Shown here: in pieces, positions 9,312 to 18,800 of the stretch
How positions within the stretch are numbered: position 1 is the stretch's first letter
Layout: each line of letters begins with the position of its first letter
Assembly (NCBI RefSeq): GCF_002868735.1
Contig: NZ_CP025612.1
Span: forward strand, 1-64,000
Direction: 5' to 3'
Origin: Niveispirillum cyanobacteriorum
GTDB lineage: Bacteria; Pseudomonadota; Alphaproteobacteria; Azospirillales; Azospirillaceae
DNA: 64,000 nt
The notes under the pieces: model-generated
The model's input: only the letters and a program-made list of their open reading frames with translations
Told to the model about the DNA's origin: nothing
Databases searched by the model: none
Translations under genes and position numbers: made by a program

Positions 9312-10778
9312 TCACTGACCATGGTGCAGATAGGCGTCATGGGTCGGCTGCCGCAAGACCTGGGCCTTCACAAAGACCAGCATGGCGCGCAGCCGCGCCT
9401 TCAATTGCTCCGCCGGGATCAATTCCAGGGCGGGTGGATAGGTGTCGGGCACCAGACCGTGCCCGGCAAGAAAGGCGCGCCAGCTGTCGGGGGCCAGATC
9501 ATCCTCATCCCACGGCGCCAATTCGCCCCGCGCCCGGAAAAGCGACAGGCGGTGGAACAGATCGGCGGACAGGGGCAGGTCGCGTGCTATGTCCCAGAAG
9601 GGGCCGACATGGCGGGCCAGATGGTAATGCATCGCCTGAAAATCCCGCAGATGCGTGAAATGCGCCCGCGTCAGCCGGTTATACTCGGCCTGTGCTGCAC
9701 GGAAGCCGCCATGCCGGGGAAAATGCGCCAGCAGATGCACTAGCCCCTGTTGCAAGGCCAGCAGATCCAGATCATGCAGCGGGTCTAACCGGACTGCCGC
9801 CTGCCCCAGCGCCACGCAGTTCCCGGCCCATGCCTTCGTGCGCAATCCGGGCGCACTGCCCCGGCCCACCGCATCCTCTGGCGCGAAACCACAGAGCGGC
9901 GGCAGGCGGCGCAGCACATCAGCCTCTCCCGGCCCTGACCGCCAGACCGCCGTCAGATAGGTGCCCGACTGTGCCGGGCGCAGCGCGATCCAGCCCTGGT
10001 TGAAGCCCCGCACCTCCGCATAGGGGGGCAGCGCCTTCATGCGTGGCCCCCGTGCCGTCAGCACGCGGTCGGCCGGGAAATCCCAGGGTTCCAACCCATT
10101 CTCCGGCCCGGCGATCAGCTGCGCATCGCTGCCCGTGACATCCAGATAGAAATCGCCCTCGATGCGCCGCCCATTCTCCAGCATTAGCCCGGTGATCACG
10201 CCGCCCTCGCGCAGCACCGACAGGCTGCGCGCCGGGACCACCGTAACACCGGCGCGAAGGGCCAGTTCCTTCAGGACCGCCGCATAGGGCAGCGCCGGCA
10301 GGTGATAACCGTAATCGCTACGGCCATATTCCTCGCTTTCCGCATCGGGGATGAACAGACGCCCCTGCCGGGCCGCCGCCGCTGTCAGGCTGAAATCTTC
10401 CAGCGGGACCGACAGGCCATGGCGGCGGGCACGCAGCCAATAGGCGAAGAAATCCTGCCCCCCGATGGGGGAGCCCAGCGCACCGAACGGATGCAGAAAG
10501 GGCGGAACGGAACCCAGCGCATCAGCGAAGTTCCAGCCCAGCGTATAGGCCCCCCCCACCAGCGCCAGCAGTCCCTTCTCATCCAGGCGCAGCTGTTGAT
10601 GCAGGGCCTCCAGGGCCGGCAGGCTTGCATGGAGATCGCCCGGTCCCGCCTTGGCCGGCAATTCGACAATCGTGATCCGCAGGCCGGACGGCGACAGGGC
10701 ACGGACCAGCGTAGCCGCCGTCAGCCACAAGGGCGCATCACGCCCGGCGATGACCAGATGGTTGATCGGCTGGTTCAT
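9312..10778 (-). CDS. Degenerate flavin-dependent halogenase-like protein
   Basis: 488-aa relative of PrnA-type tryptophan halogenases, recognised by its overall pattern (GRRIEGDFYLDVTGSDAQLIAG; KAWAGNCVALGQAAVRLDPL; FPRHGGF) and by position. It lacks the usual active features: the dinucleotide motif is VIAGRDAPLWLTA instead of GGGTAGW; the residue aligning with the catalytic lysine is Thr (GAYTLGWNF); WxWxIP is replaced by GFNQGWIALRP. It begins in an ATGA overlap with the upstream intact halogenase, so translation is probably coupled. Likely a non-catalytic partner or an enzyme of altered function. Confidence 0.75.
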   Translation of the reverse strand: MNQPINHLVIAGRDAPLWLTAATLVRALSPSGLRITIVELPAKAGPGDLHASLPALEALHQQLRLDEKGLLALVGGAYTLGWNFADALGSVPPFLHPFGALGSPIGGQDFFAYWLRARRHGLSVPLEDFSLTAAAARQGRLFIPDAESEEYGRSDYGYHLPALPYAAVLKELALRAGVTVVPARSLSVLREGGVITGLMLENGRRIEGDFYLDVTGSDAQLIAGPENGLEPWDFPADRVLTARGPRMKALPPYAEVRGFNQGWIALRPAQSGTYLTAVWRSGPGEADVLRRLPPLCGFAPEDAVGRGSAPGLRTKAWAGNCVALGQAAVRLDPLHDLDLLALQQGLVHLLAHFPRHGGFRAAQAEYNRLTRAHFTHLRDFQAMHYHLARHVGPFWDIARDLPLSADLFHRLSLFRARGELAPWDEDDLAPDSWRAFLAGHGLVPDTYPPALELIPAEQLKARLRAMLVFVKAQVLRQPTHDAYLHHGQ

Positions 10779-12325
10779 GCGGCATTCCCCTGCGATCCGG
10801 CACGGTCAGGCGCCGCGCAATGGCCGGCGATGAAATCGGCATGCGTTGGCATACCTGACAGTCCGTCGCGGATGCGCCCGCGCAGATCCGACAGCCGCCT
10901 TTCCAGCTCTGGCAGTGGCAAATGGTCAGCCAGCCTTGCATAGGCTCCCGGCATCACCCCCTGCCCTTCGAACACCGACAGCCAGCTGTCGCGCGAAAAA
11001 AGGCCCAGCTTGTAATCGGGTGCCGCCGCGCTCTCGCGAAACAGGTCCAGCTTGTGCATCAGGCTGTCCGGCATCTCCATGCTGCGCACATGGTCCCACA
11101 GCGGCTCTCCATGCCGGCTGTTGGCCATGTAATGCAGGATCAGGAAGTCGCGTACCCGGTCGTAATGGATCTCGAACAGGCGGTTGAACTCGGTCGACAG
11201 ACGCGGATCGATCCCGCCGCCGGGCCGGGGCATCAGCCCCACCAGATCGAACATCGCCGCCTGGATCAGGAAGATCGACGTGCTTTCCAGCGGTTCCAGG
11301 AAGCCGCTGGACAGGCCCGCCGCGACGCAATTGCCTTCCCAGGCCCGCGCCCGCCGCCCGGCGGCGAAACGCAGCAGGCGGGGTTCCGCCAGCCCCGGGC
11401 CGTCCAGCGCCGACAGCAACGTCTCCCGCGCTTCCTCCTCCCCGCACCAGCGACTGGAGAAGACATAGCCATTGCCGATCCGGTGCTGTAGCGGGATGCG
11501 CCAGGTCCAGCCCGCCTTGCGGGCTGTGGCGCGGGTATAGGGGGTCAGCGGCGTAACGGACCCCGACGGTACCGCCAGCGCCCGGTCGCAGGGCAGCCAG
11601 TGCGACCAGTCGCACCAGGGCACCTGCATCGCTCCGCCGACCAGCAGGGACCGGAAGCCGCTGCAATCGACAAAGAAATCTCCCTCTATCCCGTCACCCG
11701 ACGCCAGGGTCAGACGGGTGACATGCCCGCTTTCCCCGTCCCGAGCCACATCAAGGATCCGCCCCTCCACCCGCGTCACGCCACGCGCGTTGGACCAAGT
11801 ACGAAGGAACTCCGCGTATAATCCGGCATCGAAATGATAAGCGTAGGAGAAACTTGATCGTATCGATTGCGTATCGACCACGGGATGATCGAACAGACCA
11901 GCCCGGCAGAGGGCCACCGCGAAGGAATAATCCTGCAAGGACCCGGCATCAATGCCAGACAGGCGGGCGCGGGCCCAATGGTGCTGGAAATCTACCCCGG
12001 CCCACGGTTCCCCGAACACACCGAACGGGTGGATATAGCGGTCGGTGGGCTGGTTCCAGCCGACAAACTCGATCCCCAGCTTGATGGTGGCGCCGGTCGC
12101 GCGCATGAACTCGGCTTCGTCGATGCCCAGCCGGTCATTGAACAGCTTGATATGGGGCAGCGTCGCCTCCCCCACCCCGACGGTCCCGATCTCATCGCTT
12201 TCGATCAGGGTCAGGTCATAGGCATCGGCGGGCAGCAGCTTGGCCAGACCGGACGCCATCATCCAGCCGGCCGTGCCGCCGCCGACAATCACCACCCGCA
12301 GGCGCTTTGCCGCTTGTACCCGCAT
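10775..12325 (-). CDS. Flavin-dependent tryptophan-halogenase family protein
   Basis: 516 aa. The open frame reaches a TTG at 12367, but ATG at 12325 (MRVQAAKRLRVVIVGGG) has GGAG nine bases upstream and puts the FAD motif at the N-terminus. Seen: GGGTAGWMMA dinucleotide motif, GVGEATLPHIK, the catalytic-type Lys in GATIKLGIEFVGW (about residue 82), WTWRIP, and a C-terminal lid region (GFLEPLESTSIFLIQAA). All hallmark motifs are present, so it should bind FAD and could be active. Such genes recur beside TonB receptors in alphaproteobacterial and Xanthomonas sugar loci, where their substrate is not established. Followed by its degenerate relative with a 4-bp overlap. Confidence 0.88.
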   Translation of the reverse strand: MRVQAAKRLRVVIVGGGTAGWMMASGLAKLLPADAYDLTLIESDEIGTVGVGEATLPHIKLFNDRLGIDEAEFMRATGATIKLGIEFVGWNQPTDRYIHPFGVFGEPWAGVDFQHHWARARLSGIDAGSLQDYSFAVALCRAGLFDHPVVDTQSIRSSFSYAYHFDAGLYAEFLRTWSNARGVTRVEGRILDVARDGESGHVTRLTLASGDGIEGDFFVDCSGFRSLLVGGAMQVPWCDWSHWLPCDRALAVPSGSVTPLTPYTRATARKAGWTWRIPLQHRIGNGYVFSSRWCGEEEARETLLSALDGPGLAEPRLLRFAAGRRARAWEGNCVAAGLSSGFLEPLESTSIFLIQAAMFDLVGLMPRPGGGIDPRLSTEFNRLFEIHYDRVRDFLILHYMANSRHGEPLWDHVRSMEMPDSLMHKLDLFRESAAAPDYKLGLFSRDSWLSVFEGQGVMPGAYARLADHLPLPELERRLSDLRGRIRDGLSGMPTHADFIAGHCAAPDRAGSQGNAA

Positions 12326-12376
12326 CCGATGACGCTCCGTGCCCGGTTGGATGATGTATCTTATCAACCAACCGCA

Positions 12377-12419
12377 ATAAAAAAGGGGGCGCCGCGGAGG
12401 GAGTGTGCTGCGGCGCCCC
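12377..12419 (-). terminator. Intrinsic terminator after the TonB receptor
   Basis: On the minus strand a GGGGCGCCGC / GCGGCGCCCC stem with a 14-nt loop is followed by TTTTTTATT. It lies between the TonB receptor stop (12429) and the halogenase start (12325), so it should lower expression of the downstream enzyme genes relative to the receptor. Confidence 0.75.
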
Positions 12420-12428
12420 GGGGGAGGA

Positions 12429-15400
12429 TCAGAACTTCACGCGGGCACCGACCTGCACGCGGCGGTCCGCCTTGCCCCAATTGGCATCCTTGTAGACAGG
12501 CTTGGCACCCGGCGTGACGGCACTGTCGCCAAAGATCTGCTGCTGATAGACCGTCTTGGTATCCAGCAGGTTGGTGCCTTCCAGGGCGATTTCCAGATTC
12601 TCGGAAACCGAGTAGCGGATAGAACCGTCCAGGAAGCCCGCCGCCTTCTGGAACACCGGCAGACCGATGCAGCAATCCAGATTGTTGGTCAGGAAACGCG
12701 ACCGCCAGTTATAGGCAAGGCGCAGACCGATTGGTCCCTGCTCATACAGGCCGACAATATTGTAAGTGTGCTTGGAAATCCCGGCCAGCTTGTGGCTGTC
12801 GATCACTGCACCGCGCCCACCCGACACGTCCAGACCGGCGCCGAAACCGCCCGTACCGCCGGCATCCAGCGCGCCCTGCGTCACCAGGTTGGAATTGCTG
12901 ATGCCGGACTGTTCCACATAAGTGTAGTTCACCTGCATGCCCAGCCCGTTCCAGAAATCGGGCAGGAAGTCGAAGAAGGTCTGGTAGGAGGTTTCGAACC
13001 CGTACAGTTCGCCCCCGCCCTTCTGGTTGCGCGGGCCGCGCATGATCACGGTCTGGGTGGAGTTGCCATTGGTGAATTCACGAACGAACTCACCGTAGGA
13101 GATGGAGTTGCGCAGCTTCTTGTAGAAGCCACCAACCGAGAACAGGCCGCTCTTGCCGATATAATATTCGTAACCCAGGTCGAACTGATCGGCCTTTAGC
13201 GGTTTCAGGCCGGCATAACCGGATTCCGCCCGGAAGACGAAATTATACCCGGTCACCTGCCCCGACGCATTCTTCACCAGATAAGGGGAGCTGGCGGTAG
13301 TGTCGATCACCGGCGACTGGATGGAGACGAAGTTGCGCAGCAGGCCGAAATCCGGCCGCGCCATGGCGCGGGACGCCGCGAAGCGGATATACTGGTCATC
13401 ATCCAGACCGAAGCGGACATTGAAGCTGGGCAGGACGTTGGTGTAGTCGGTCTTGAAGTCGTTGGCCGTGCCCGCCCCGTTGGCAAAGGCCAGGATGGCC
13501 GGCGTCAAGGAGCAGGCCGGGTTCACGACGGCACCGGGCGGGAGGGTCGATCCGCAGGGCGTGCCCTGCAGGGCGCGCAGGGCGGTATCGGTGGGGAAGC
13601 CCACGGAACCCTGGCTGTTGATCTTGGTTTCCACGATACGGGCACCGATATTGCCGTCGACCGTGATGCCGTTGAAGATCGTCATGTCGCCGCCGCCAAA
13701 GCGCAGCATGGCATAGCCGGCATTGGTCTTTTCCTGCACATGCATCACTTCGGACGGCAGGAAGCAGCTGCCCGACGGCAGGCCCGGACGATCGCAGATC
13801 GGCACCCAACCCGGCGAAACGGGATTGTTGGTGTTGGGACCCGACAGCGATTTCACCAACCGGTCGCGGTCCTTCAGCACATCGCGGCTGAGATAGACCA
13901 GATCGCCATTGGGATAGACCTCGCCATTGAAGAAATCGTCGCCGAGATTGACCGTATCCCAGATGCCAGCGCCATAGCCCTTGAAGGGCTGGCCATTGCC
14001 GCAGCCGGCGGGATAGGCGCCGCCCGTGCTATCGGCGTTGAAGCCGGGGCCGTTGCAGTTCCAGCTGGCCGCGACAGGCGTCCAGTTGAAGGTGGAATAG
14101 CGCACCGTCTGCTTGCGGTCGGCATGACGCACACCGACCTTCAGCGAATTCAGCCAGCCATCACCCGCATCCAGATCATAGGTGGCGTCGCCCCGGAAGG
14201 CGGTCTCTTTGGCTTCATTATCCTCCAGATGTGCCTGGATGAAGGGGATCCAGTAATTATGCGGGTTAGACAGGCCGCCCGGCGCATAATTCACATTGGA
14301 ACCCGGCTTCATCACAACATTCGGCACCCCGCCCTTGCCAACCGAATATTGCATGTCGGCCATAGAGCCGGTGGCGACCAGGATATCGTCATTGGTGGTG
14401 GACGCCGTGATCCGCTGCACGTCGAAGCTGGTATGCAGACGGTCATTCACGTCCCACTTCACATTGAAGGATAGGTCTTTGGTGCCTTCACGATGGTCGA
14501 AATTCCGCGCCTCGTTCTGGAAATAGAGGCCATCCTGCAGGGTGGTGCTGCTGCAGGCACCGTTGCCGCAATAATTCACAAACGGCTTGCCGGGCACCGC
14601 CGAGCCAGTGTTGATCGCGTCCTGCAAACTGTCCCACGACCCGCGCCAGCTGCCATGACCCTGGGTCAGCAGCCCGCTTTCCAGCATGCCATCGGCACCA
14701 AAGGTCAGGGCCGGTGACCCCGTGGCCGGGCCGATGACGCTGGTATCGCGCACCCGGAAGGCGGACGAACCATAGGCGTTGCCGTCCAGGATCACGTGGC
14801 TGGCATTTTCCAGCCAGGCATTATGATACTTGGAATGGGTGTACTGGACGGTGGCCTGGAAGCTGCCATCGTCATTCTCATACTGCCCGGCCAGCGAAGT
14901 GCCGCGCCGCGTGCGGTCATAATCGACCAGCGAATAACGGATACCGTCGGGCATATAGGCCCAGCCGGTGCCGCCGAACGGATTGCGGGTACAGCCGACG
15001 GTACCATCGGCCCCGATGATGGCCTTGCCCGACGCATCGACCGCACCGGCGGAACAATAGGTGTCGATCTTGTCCATGATGACGCTTTCGGTCCGCGTCA
15101 CGACATGGGACCGCGCCAGATTGGCCAGCAGGCCGAACTTGCCGGCATTGGTCTCCCAGACATTGCTGATCATGCCGGAATATTCACCCGTCCATTTCTT
15201 GGACCGGTCGCCGTAGGAGCCCTTGATATTGCCGGCAATGGCCAGCCCGTCGGCATCGAACGGCAGGCGCGTGCGCAGATTGACCGTACCGGCGATGCCG
15301 CCTTCGATCATGTCCGCCGTCTGGTTCTTGTAGCTGTCAACGCCAGCCATCAGTTCGGGCGAAACATCGTTGAAGTTCAGGCCGCGATAGCTGTCGGCGG

Positions 15401-15815
15401 AGAAACTGTCACGACCATTGAATTCGGTGCGGACCTGGGTCAGGCCGCGGATCAGGACGGATGTGCCTTCCCCCGACGGGTGCGTGCTGTCATCCGATGA
15501 TTGCAGGCGGGATACGGTGATGCCCGGCACGCGTTGCAACGCTTCGGATACGGACTTGTCCGGGAAGGCGCCGATATCGGTGGCCGTGATGCTGTCCACA
15601 ACCGTGCCGGCATTACGCTTGATGTCGAGCGCGCTTTCCAGGGCGGCGCGTACGCCGACCACGACGATTTCTTCCAGAACCGGGGCCGCTTCGGCCTTGG
15701 GTTCGGCGGCGGTCTGAGCCTGGGCGCCATGCGCGCCAACCAGGACCAGCGCCAGCAGCGACACGCCGCTGCGCAGCCACAGCACGCGGCTGTGGTTGGT
15801 CTTCACATCCTTCAC
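12429..15815 (-). CDS. TonB-dependent outer-membrane receptor (large, TIGR01782-like)
   Basis: Outer-membrane receptor of 1128 aa. The frame is open to 15980, but the best start is GTG at 15815 with GGAGG nine bases upstream, giving a signal peptide (SGVSLLALVLVGAHGAQAQ). A TonB-box-like LEEIVVVGVRAAL is followed by the plug (DIGAFPDKSVSEALQRVPGI; VLIRGLTQVRTEFNGRDSF; IEGGIAGTVNLRTRLPFD) and a long barrel ending VGARVKF. Cysteine pairs in surface loops (NYCGNGACSS, LDCCIG) are common in this class. It sits between a sugar MFS gene and halogenase/GH97 genes, so the ligand is probably an alpha-linked oligosaccharide. The leader carries a TTGCGYAA cluster. Confidence 0.92.
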   Translation of the reverse strand: MKDVKTNHSRVLWLRSGVSLLALVLVGAHGAQAQTAAEPKAEAAPVLEEIVVVGVRAALESALDIKRNAGTVVDSITATDIGAFPDKSVSEALQRVPGITVSRLQSSDDSTHPSGEGTSVLIRGLTQVRTEFNGRDSFSADSYRGLNFNDVSPELMAGVDSYKNQTADMIEGGIAGTVNLRTRLPFDADGLAIAGNIKGSYGDRSKKWTGEYSGMISNVWETNAGKFGLLANLARSHVVTRTESVIMDKIDTYCSAGAVDASGKAIIGADGTVGCTRNPFGGTGWAYMPDGIRYSLVDYDRTRRGTSLAGQYENDDGSFQATVQYTHSKYHNAWLENASHVILDGNAYGSSAFRVRDTSVIGPATGSPALTFGADGMLESGLLTQGHGSWRGSWDSLQDAINTGSAVPGKPFVNYCGNGACSSTTLQDGLYFQNEARNFDHREGTKDLSFNVKWDVNDRLHTSFDVQRITASTTNDDILVATGSMADMQYSVGKGGVPNVVMKPGSNVNYAPGGLSNPHNYWIPFIQAHLEDNEAKETAFRGDATYDLDAGDGWLNSLKVGVRHADRKQTVRYSTFNWTPVAASWNCNGPGFNADSTGGAYPAGCGNGQPFKGYGAGIWDTVNLGDDFFNGEVYPNGDLVYLSRDVLKDRDRLVKSLSGPNTNNPVSPGWVPICDRPGLPSGSCFLPSEVMHVQEKTNAGYAMLRFGGGDMTIFNGITVDGNIGARIVETKINSQGSVGFPTDTALRALQGTPCGSTLPPGAVVNPACSLTPAILAFANGAGTANDFKTDYTNVLPSFNVRFGLDDDQYIRFAASRAMARPDFGLLRNFVSIQSPVIDTTASSPYLVKNASGQVTGYNFVFRAESGYAGLKPLKADQFDLGYEYYIGKSGLFSVGGFYKKLRNSISYGEFVREFTNGNSTQTVIMRGPRNQKGGGELYGFETSYQTFFDFLPDFWNGLGMQVNYTYVEQSGISNSNLVTQGALDAGGTGGFGAGLDVSGGRGAVIDSHKLAGISKHTYNIVGLYEQGPIGLRLAYNWRSRFLTNNLDCCIGLPVFQKAAGFLDGSIRYSVSENLEIALEGTNLLDTKTVYQQQIFGDSAVTPGAKPVYKDANWGKADRRVQVGARVKF

Positions 15816-16205
15816 TTCCTGTTTCCTCCCCTTTTCGGATTTTTCCGCCGCCCTTCGCCCCGGCGCAAACAGCGCGCCAACCCGCGATCCTTCCAGGCAA
15901 CATCCATGTTGTTTGCGTAATTTTGCGCAAACTTGCGTAAGGCGCAAGCGCAAATTTTCAAGGGGCAAAGGATTGTTCATATTTAATTGATTTTATTATA
16001 TTTTATGAATTCAATTCTCCCGATATCATTCAATACGCACCCACAAATCCGTTCCAAAATCTGCCCAAGCGACATTGTGTTAATGCAAATTTTGCGTAAG
16101 CGGGTGCAGCAAACCCCGTGGGACAGGTCAAGCCGATGGCAGGCCCTGACAGCAAAATCTCTCTATCCATATCCGGCGGATGGGGCATCCGCCCCGAGCC
16201 ATCGA
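15816..16205. other. Intergenic region with AT-rich promoter zone
   Basis: About 390 bp without a gene. It holds the TTGCGYAA cluster, an AT-rich block at 15975-16015 with TATAAT on the minus strand at 15995-16000 (no good -35 seen), and another TTGCGTAA at 16092-16099. It is the likely control region of the TonB receptor operon. Confidence 0.5.
15913..15953. promoter_or_regulatory. Three helically phased TTGCGYAA operator-like repeats
   Basis: TTGCGTAA (15913-15920), TTGCGCAA (15923-15930) and TTGCGTAA (15933-15940) recur at exact 10-bp steps, one DNA turn, followed by two GCGCAA units at 15942-15953. A further TTGCGTAA is at 16092-16099. The sites lie about 100 bp before the TonB receptor GTG. 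Palindromic 8-mers of this kind suit a LacI-family regulator, and one is encoded at 17787-18800. Confidence 0.6.
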
Positions 16206-17729
16206 TCATTCCCTTGGGACGAAAACCATGCAGAGGGCAGCGATAGCCAGGGACACAGCCGCCAGGGTCAGGGCATGGATCGCGTGGCCACCGAGCATGT
16301 TGCCCACCAGCGGCCCCAGGATCGTGGCGGCCACCAGTTGCGGCAGAACCAAAAAGATATTGTGGATGCCCATATAGACCCCGGCCTTTCGCGCCGGCAC
16401 GGCCCCGGCCAGCAGGGCATAGGGAATGGACAGGATCGCCGCCCAGGCACAGCCGATGGCGACCGACGGCAGCCACAGCCAGACCGGATCATCCACCCAC
16501 GCGAATCCGGCCAGGCCCAGCGCACCCAGAAGAAGGCAGACGGCATGACAGGCCCGCCGCCCCACCCGCGCCGCCACCGCCGGCAGCACCAGGGCGGCCA
16601 ACGCCGCCACGCCATTATACCCGGCGAACAGCACGCCGACCCAGTCCGCCCCCTGATTATAGGCAGCGGAGGTGGCATCGCCGCTGCCGAAATGCCGGGC
16701 CGCGACGGCGGGAACTGTATAGATCCACATGGCGAACAGCCCGAACCATGTGAAGAACTGCACAATGGCCAGCCGTTTCAGCAGGCGCGGCATATGCAGG
16801 ATATCTTCCACGATCTCCAGCATACCCAGCGACGCCGCGCCGCGCCCACGCAGGATGGCGGCAGCCACCTGCGCCAGACCGAAGCCAATGGCGATGATGG
16901 CAATCAGGTGGATTTCCCGTTCCTGACCCGTGCCCAGCGCGAAACTGGTTAACCCTGCCCCGCCCAGCGCCCACAGCGCCCCACTGCGCAGAAGCCCCAG
17001 ACCCCCTGCTTTCGCCACCCGCTCCGGCTCCGGACTGGCCGCGAAACCCACAACCTCCGGCTCTGCCGTCGTCACCACGGTCCACAGCACCGCCAGCAGC
17101 AGACACCCAGCCCCGACATAGAAGGCGGCCCGCACCGATGGTGGCAGGGCCTGACCATCAGCCGCCAGATTGACGCCAAACCGATGGGCCATAAGCCAGG
17201 GCAGGATGGAGGCGAAGACAGCCCCTGCGCCGATGAAAAACACCTGCACCGCGAATCCCTTGGTGCGCTGATCGTCGGGCAGCCGGTCGGCCACCAGGGC
17301 GCGAAACGGCTCCATGGCGATATTGATGGCAGCGGTCAGCAGCCATAAGGTCGCCGAACAGGCCCACAGGGTCCCCGCATTGGGCATGATGCACAAGGCC
17401 AGGGCCGACAGCAGGCCACCGGCAATCAGATAAGGCCGCCGCCGGCCCAGCGGCGACCGTGTCCGGTCCGACAGGTACCCCACGATGGGCTGTACCAGCA
17501 GCCCCGCGATGGGCGCCGCGATCCACAGGATGGGCAGGTCGGCAATATCGACGCCCAGGGCCTGGAAGATGCGGCTGGTATTGACATTGTGAAGGCCCCA
17601 GACGATCTGCACGCCGAACAGGCCGGCGCACATGTTCCAGATCTGGCGGTTGGAAAGCGGGAAGCGGGCGGTAGTCGCGGGACGGGTATCGGATGGCGTC
17701 ACCGCCACCGCCTTTTCACTTGCTTGCAA
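16206..17729 (-). CDS. MFS sugar transporter (SLC45/sucrose-maltose type)
   Basis: Inner-membrane symporter, 507 aa, about twelve hydrophobic segments. The signature RTRSPLGRRRPYLIAGG between TM2 and TM3 is that of the glycoside-pentoside/SLC45-like group that imports sucrose, maltose or related oligosaccharides. TTG at 17729 is accepted as start because GGGAGGGG lies just upstream and the next in-frame Met (MCAGLF) is already near TM1. It is the first gene of the leftward locus and is divergent from the LacI regulator with only 57 bp between them. It probably carries the sugar released by the GH97 enzyme or taken in by the receptor. Confidence 0.85.
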   Translation of the reverse strand: MQASEKAVAVTPSDTRPATTARFPLSNRQIWNMCAGLFGVQIVWGLHNVNTSRIFQALGVDIADLPILWIAAPIAGLLVQPIVGYLSDRTRSPLGRRRPYLIAGGLLSALALCIMPNAGTLWACSATLWLLTAAINIAMEPFRALVADRLPDDQRTKGFAVQVFFIGAGAVFASILPWLMAHRFGVNLAADGQALPPSVRAAFYVGAGCLLLAVLWTVVTTAEPEVVGFAASPEPERVAKAGGLGLLRSGALWALGGAGLTSFALGTGQEREIHLIAIIAIGFGLAQVAAAILRGRGAASLGMLEIVEDILHMPRLLKRLAIVQFFTWFGLFAMWIYTVPAVAARHFGSGDATSAAYNQGADWVGVLFAGYNGVAALAALVLPAVAARVGRRACHAVCLLLGALGLAGFAWVDDPVWLWLPSVAIGCAWAAILSIPYALLAGAVPARKAGVYMGIHNIFLVLPQLVAATILGPLVGNMLGGHAIHALTLAAVSLAIAALCMVFVPRE

Positions 17730-17786
17730 AATCCCCCCTCCCGTGCGCTATGCTGCGGCACCTTCTTCCCGCCAGCTTCTAACGCG

Positions 17787-18800
17787 ATGGCCGTGTCCAG
17801 CAACTCCAAAACCACGCTTGAGGATCTGGCGAAGCTGGCAGGCGTGTCGGTGGCCACCGTTTCGCGCGCGCTGAACGACCATCCCACCATCAGCACGCGC
17901 ACCAAGCAGCGTATCTGGGCGCTGGCGCGCGAGCATGATTACCCGTTCCGCCACTACATGCCGGCCAGCCCCATTGGGGCGGAGGGGTCGATTGTCATCG
18001 TCACCCCCTTCGTCCATGGCCGCGCCCTGCCTTTGTCGCACCCGTTCTTCCTGGAACTGCTGGCCAATATCGGTGAGGCGGCGCGCGCGCGGGATTGCGA
18101 TTTTACCGTCAGCCATGTCGCCCCCGCCGGTTATGACGACCTTGTCGCCACCGTCACCACCAGCCGGGCCAGCGGCGTGATCTTCCTAGGTCAAGGCACC
18201 CTGCATGAGGCGTTCAACCGCCTGGCCGCCACGCCCGCCCGCTTCGCCGTCTGGGGCGCGCAGCTGCCGGGGCAGGACTACTGCACCATCGGGTCAGATA
18301 ACCTGCAAGGCGGCCGCCGCGCGACCCTGCATCTGGCCCGCCTGGGCCGTCAGCGCATCCTGTTCATCGGCGGCAACGACCCGGAGGCGATGCAGCGCCG
18401 CCGCGGCTATTGGGATGCGCTGGCCGAAAGCAATCTGACCGCCGATCCCAAACTGAACATCGCGGCGGAGTTTGAGCTGGAATCGGCGGAGGCCGCCATC
18501 GGCCGCCTGCTGCGCAGCGGCGTGAAGTTCGACGGGGTGGTCGCCGCGTCGGACCTGATTGCGCTGGGCGCCATGCGGGCCCTGCGCCGCGCCGGCCTGT
18601 CGGTGCCGCGTGATGTCTCCGTGGTCGGCTATGACGACATGCTGCTGGCCCGGCTTTCCACCCCCGCACTGACCACCATCCGCCAGGACACGGCGGAGGC
18701 GGGGCGCAAACTGGTCTCCCAGATCCTGGACCCCCTGACCGACCACCGGCCGGAACAGCTTCCCACGGAGCTGATCGTGCGGGAAAGCTGCGGCGCTTAG
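17787..18800 (+). CDS. LacI-family transcriptional regulator
   Basis: 337 aa. N-terminal HTH with the hallmark LEDLAKLAGVSVATVSRALN (about residues 10-30), then a periplasmic-binding-protein-like core (FFLELLANIGEAARARDCDF; SGVIFLGQG; TIGSDNLQGGRRATLHL; FDGVVAASDLIALGAMRAL; VSVVGYDDMLLARLSTP; ELIVRESCGA). ATG at 17787 is the start because the HTH follows at once; the open upstream part is not protein-like. Divergent from the sugar MFS gene, it probably represses the transporter/TonB/halogenase/GH97 locus until a sugar is bound. The TTGCGYAA sites are candidate operators. Confidence 0.92.
   Translation: MAVSSNSKTTLEDLAKLAGVSVATVSRALNDHPTISTRTKQRIWALAREHDYPFRHYMPASPIGAEGSIVIVTPFVHGRALPLSHPFFLELLANIGEAARARDCDFTVSHVAPAGYDDLVATVTTSRASGVIFLGQGTLHEAFNRLAATPARFAVWGAQLPGQDYCTIGSDNLQGGRRATLHLARLGRQRILFIGGNDPEAMQRRRGYWDALAESNLTADPKLNIAAEFELESAEAAIGRLLRSGVKFDGVVAASDLIALGAMRALRRAGLSVPRDVSVVGYDDMLLARLSTPALTTIRQDTAEAGRKLVSQILDPLTDHRPEQLPTELIVRESCGA

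Noticed and set aside
7715-9658. 647-aa plus-strand open frame
   Set aside because: Antisense to GH97 and the halogenase-like gene; composition typical of the reverse strand of GC-rich genes.
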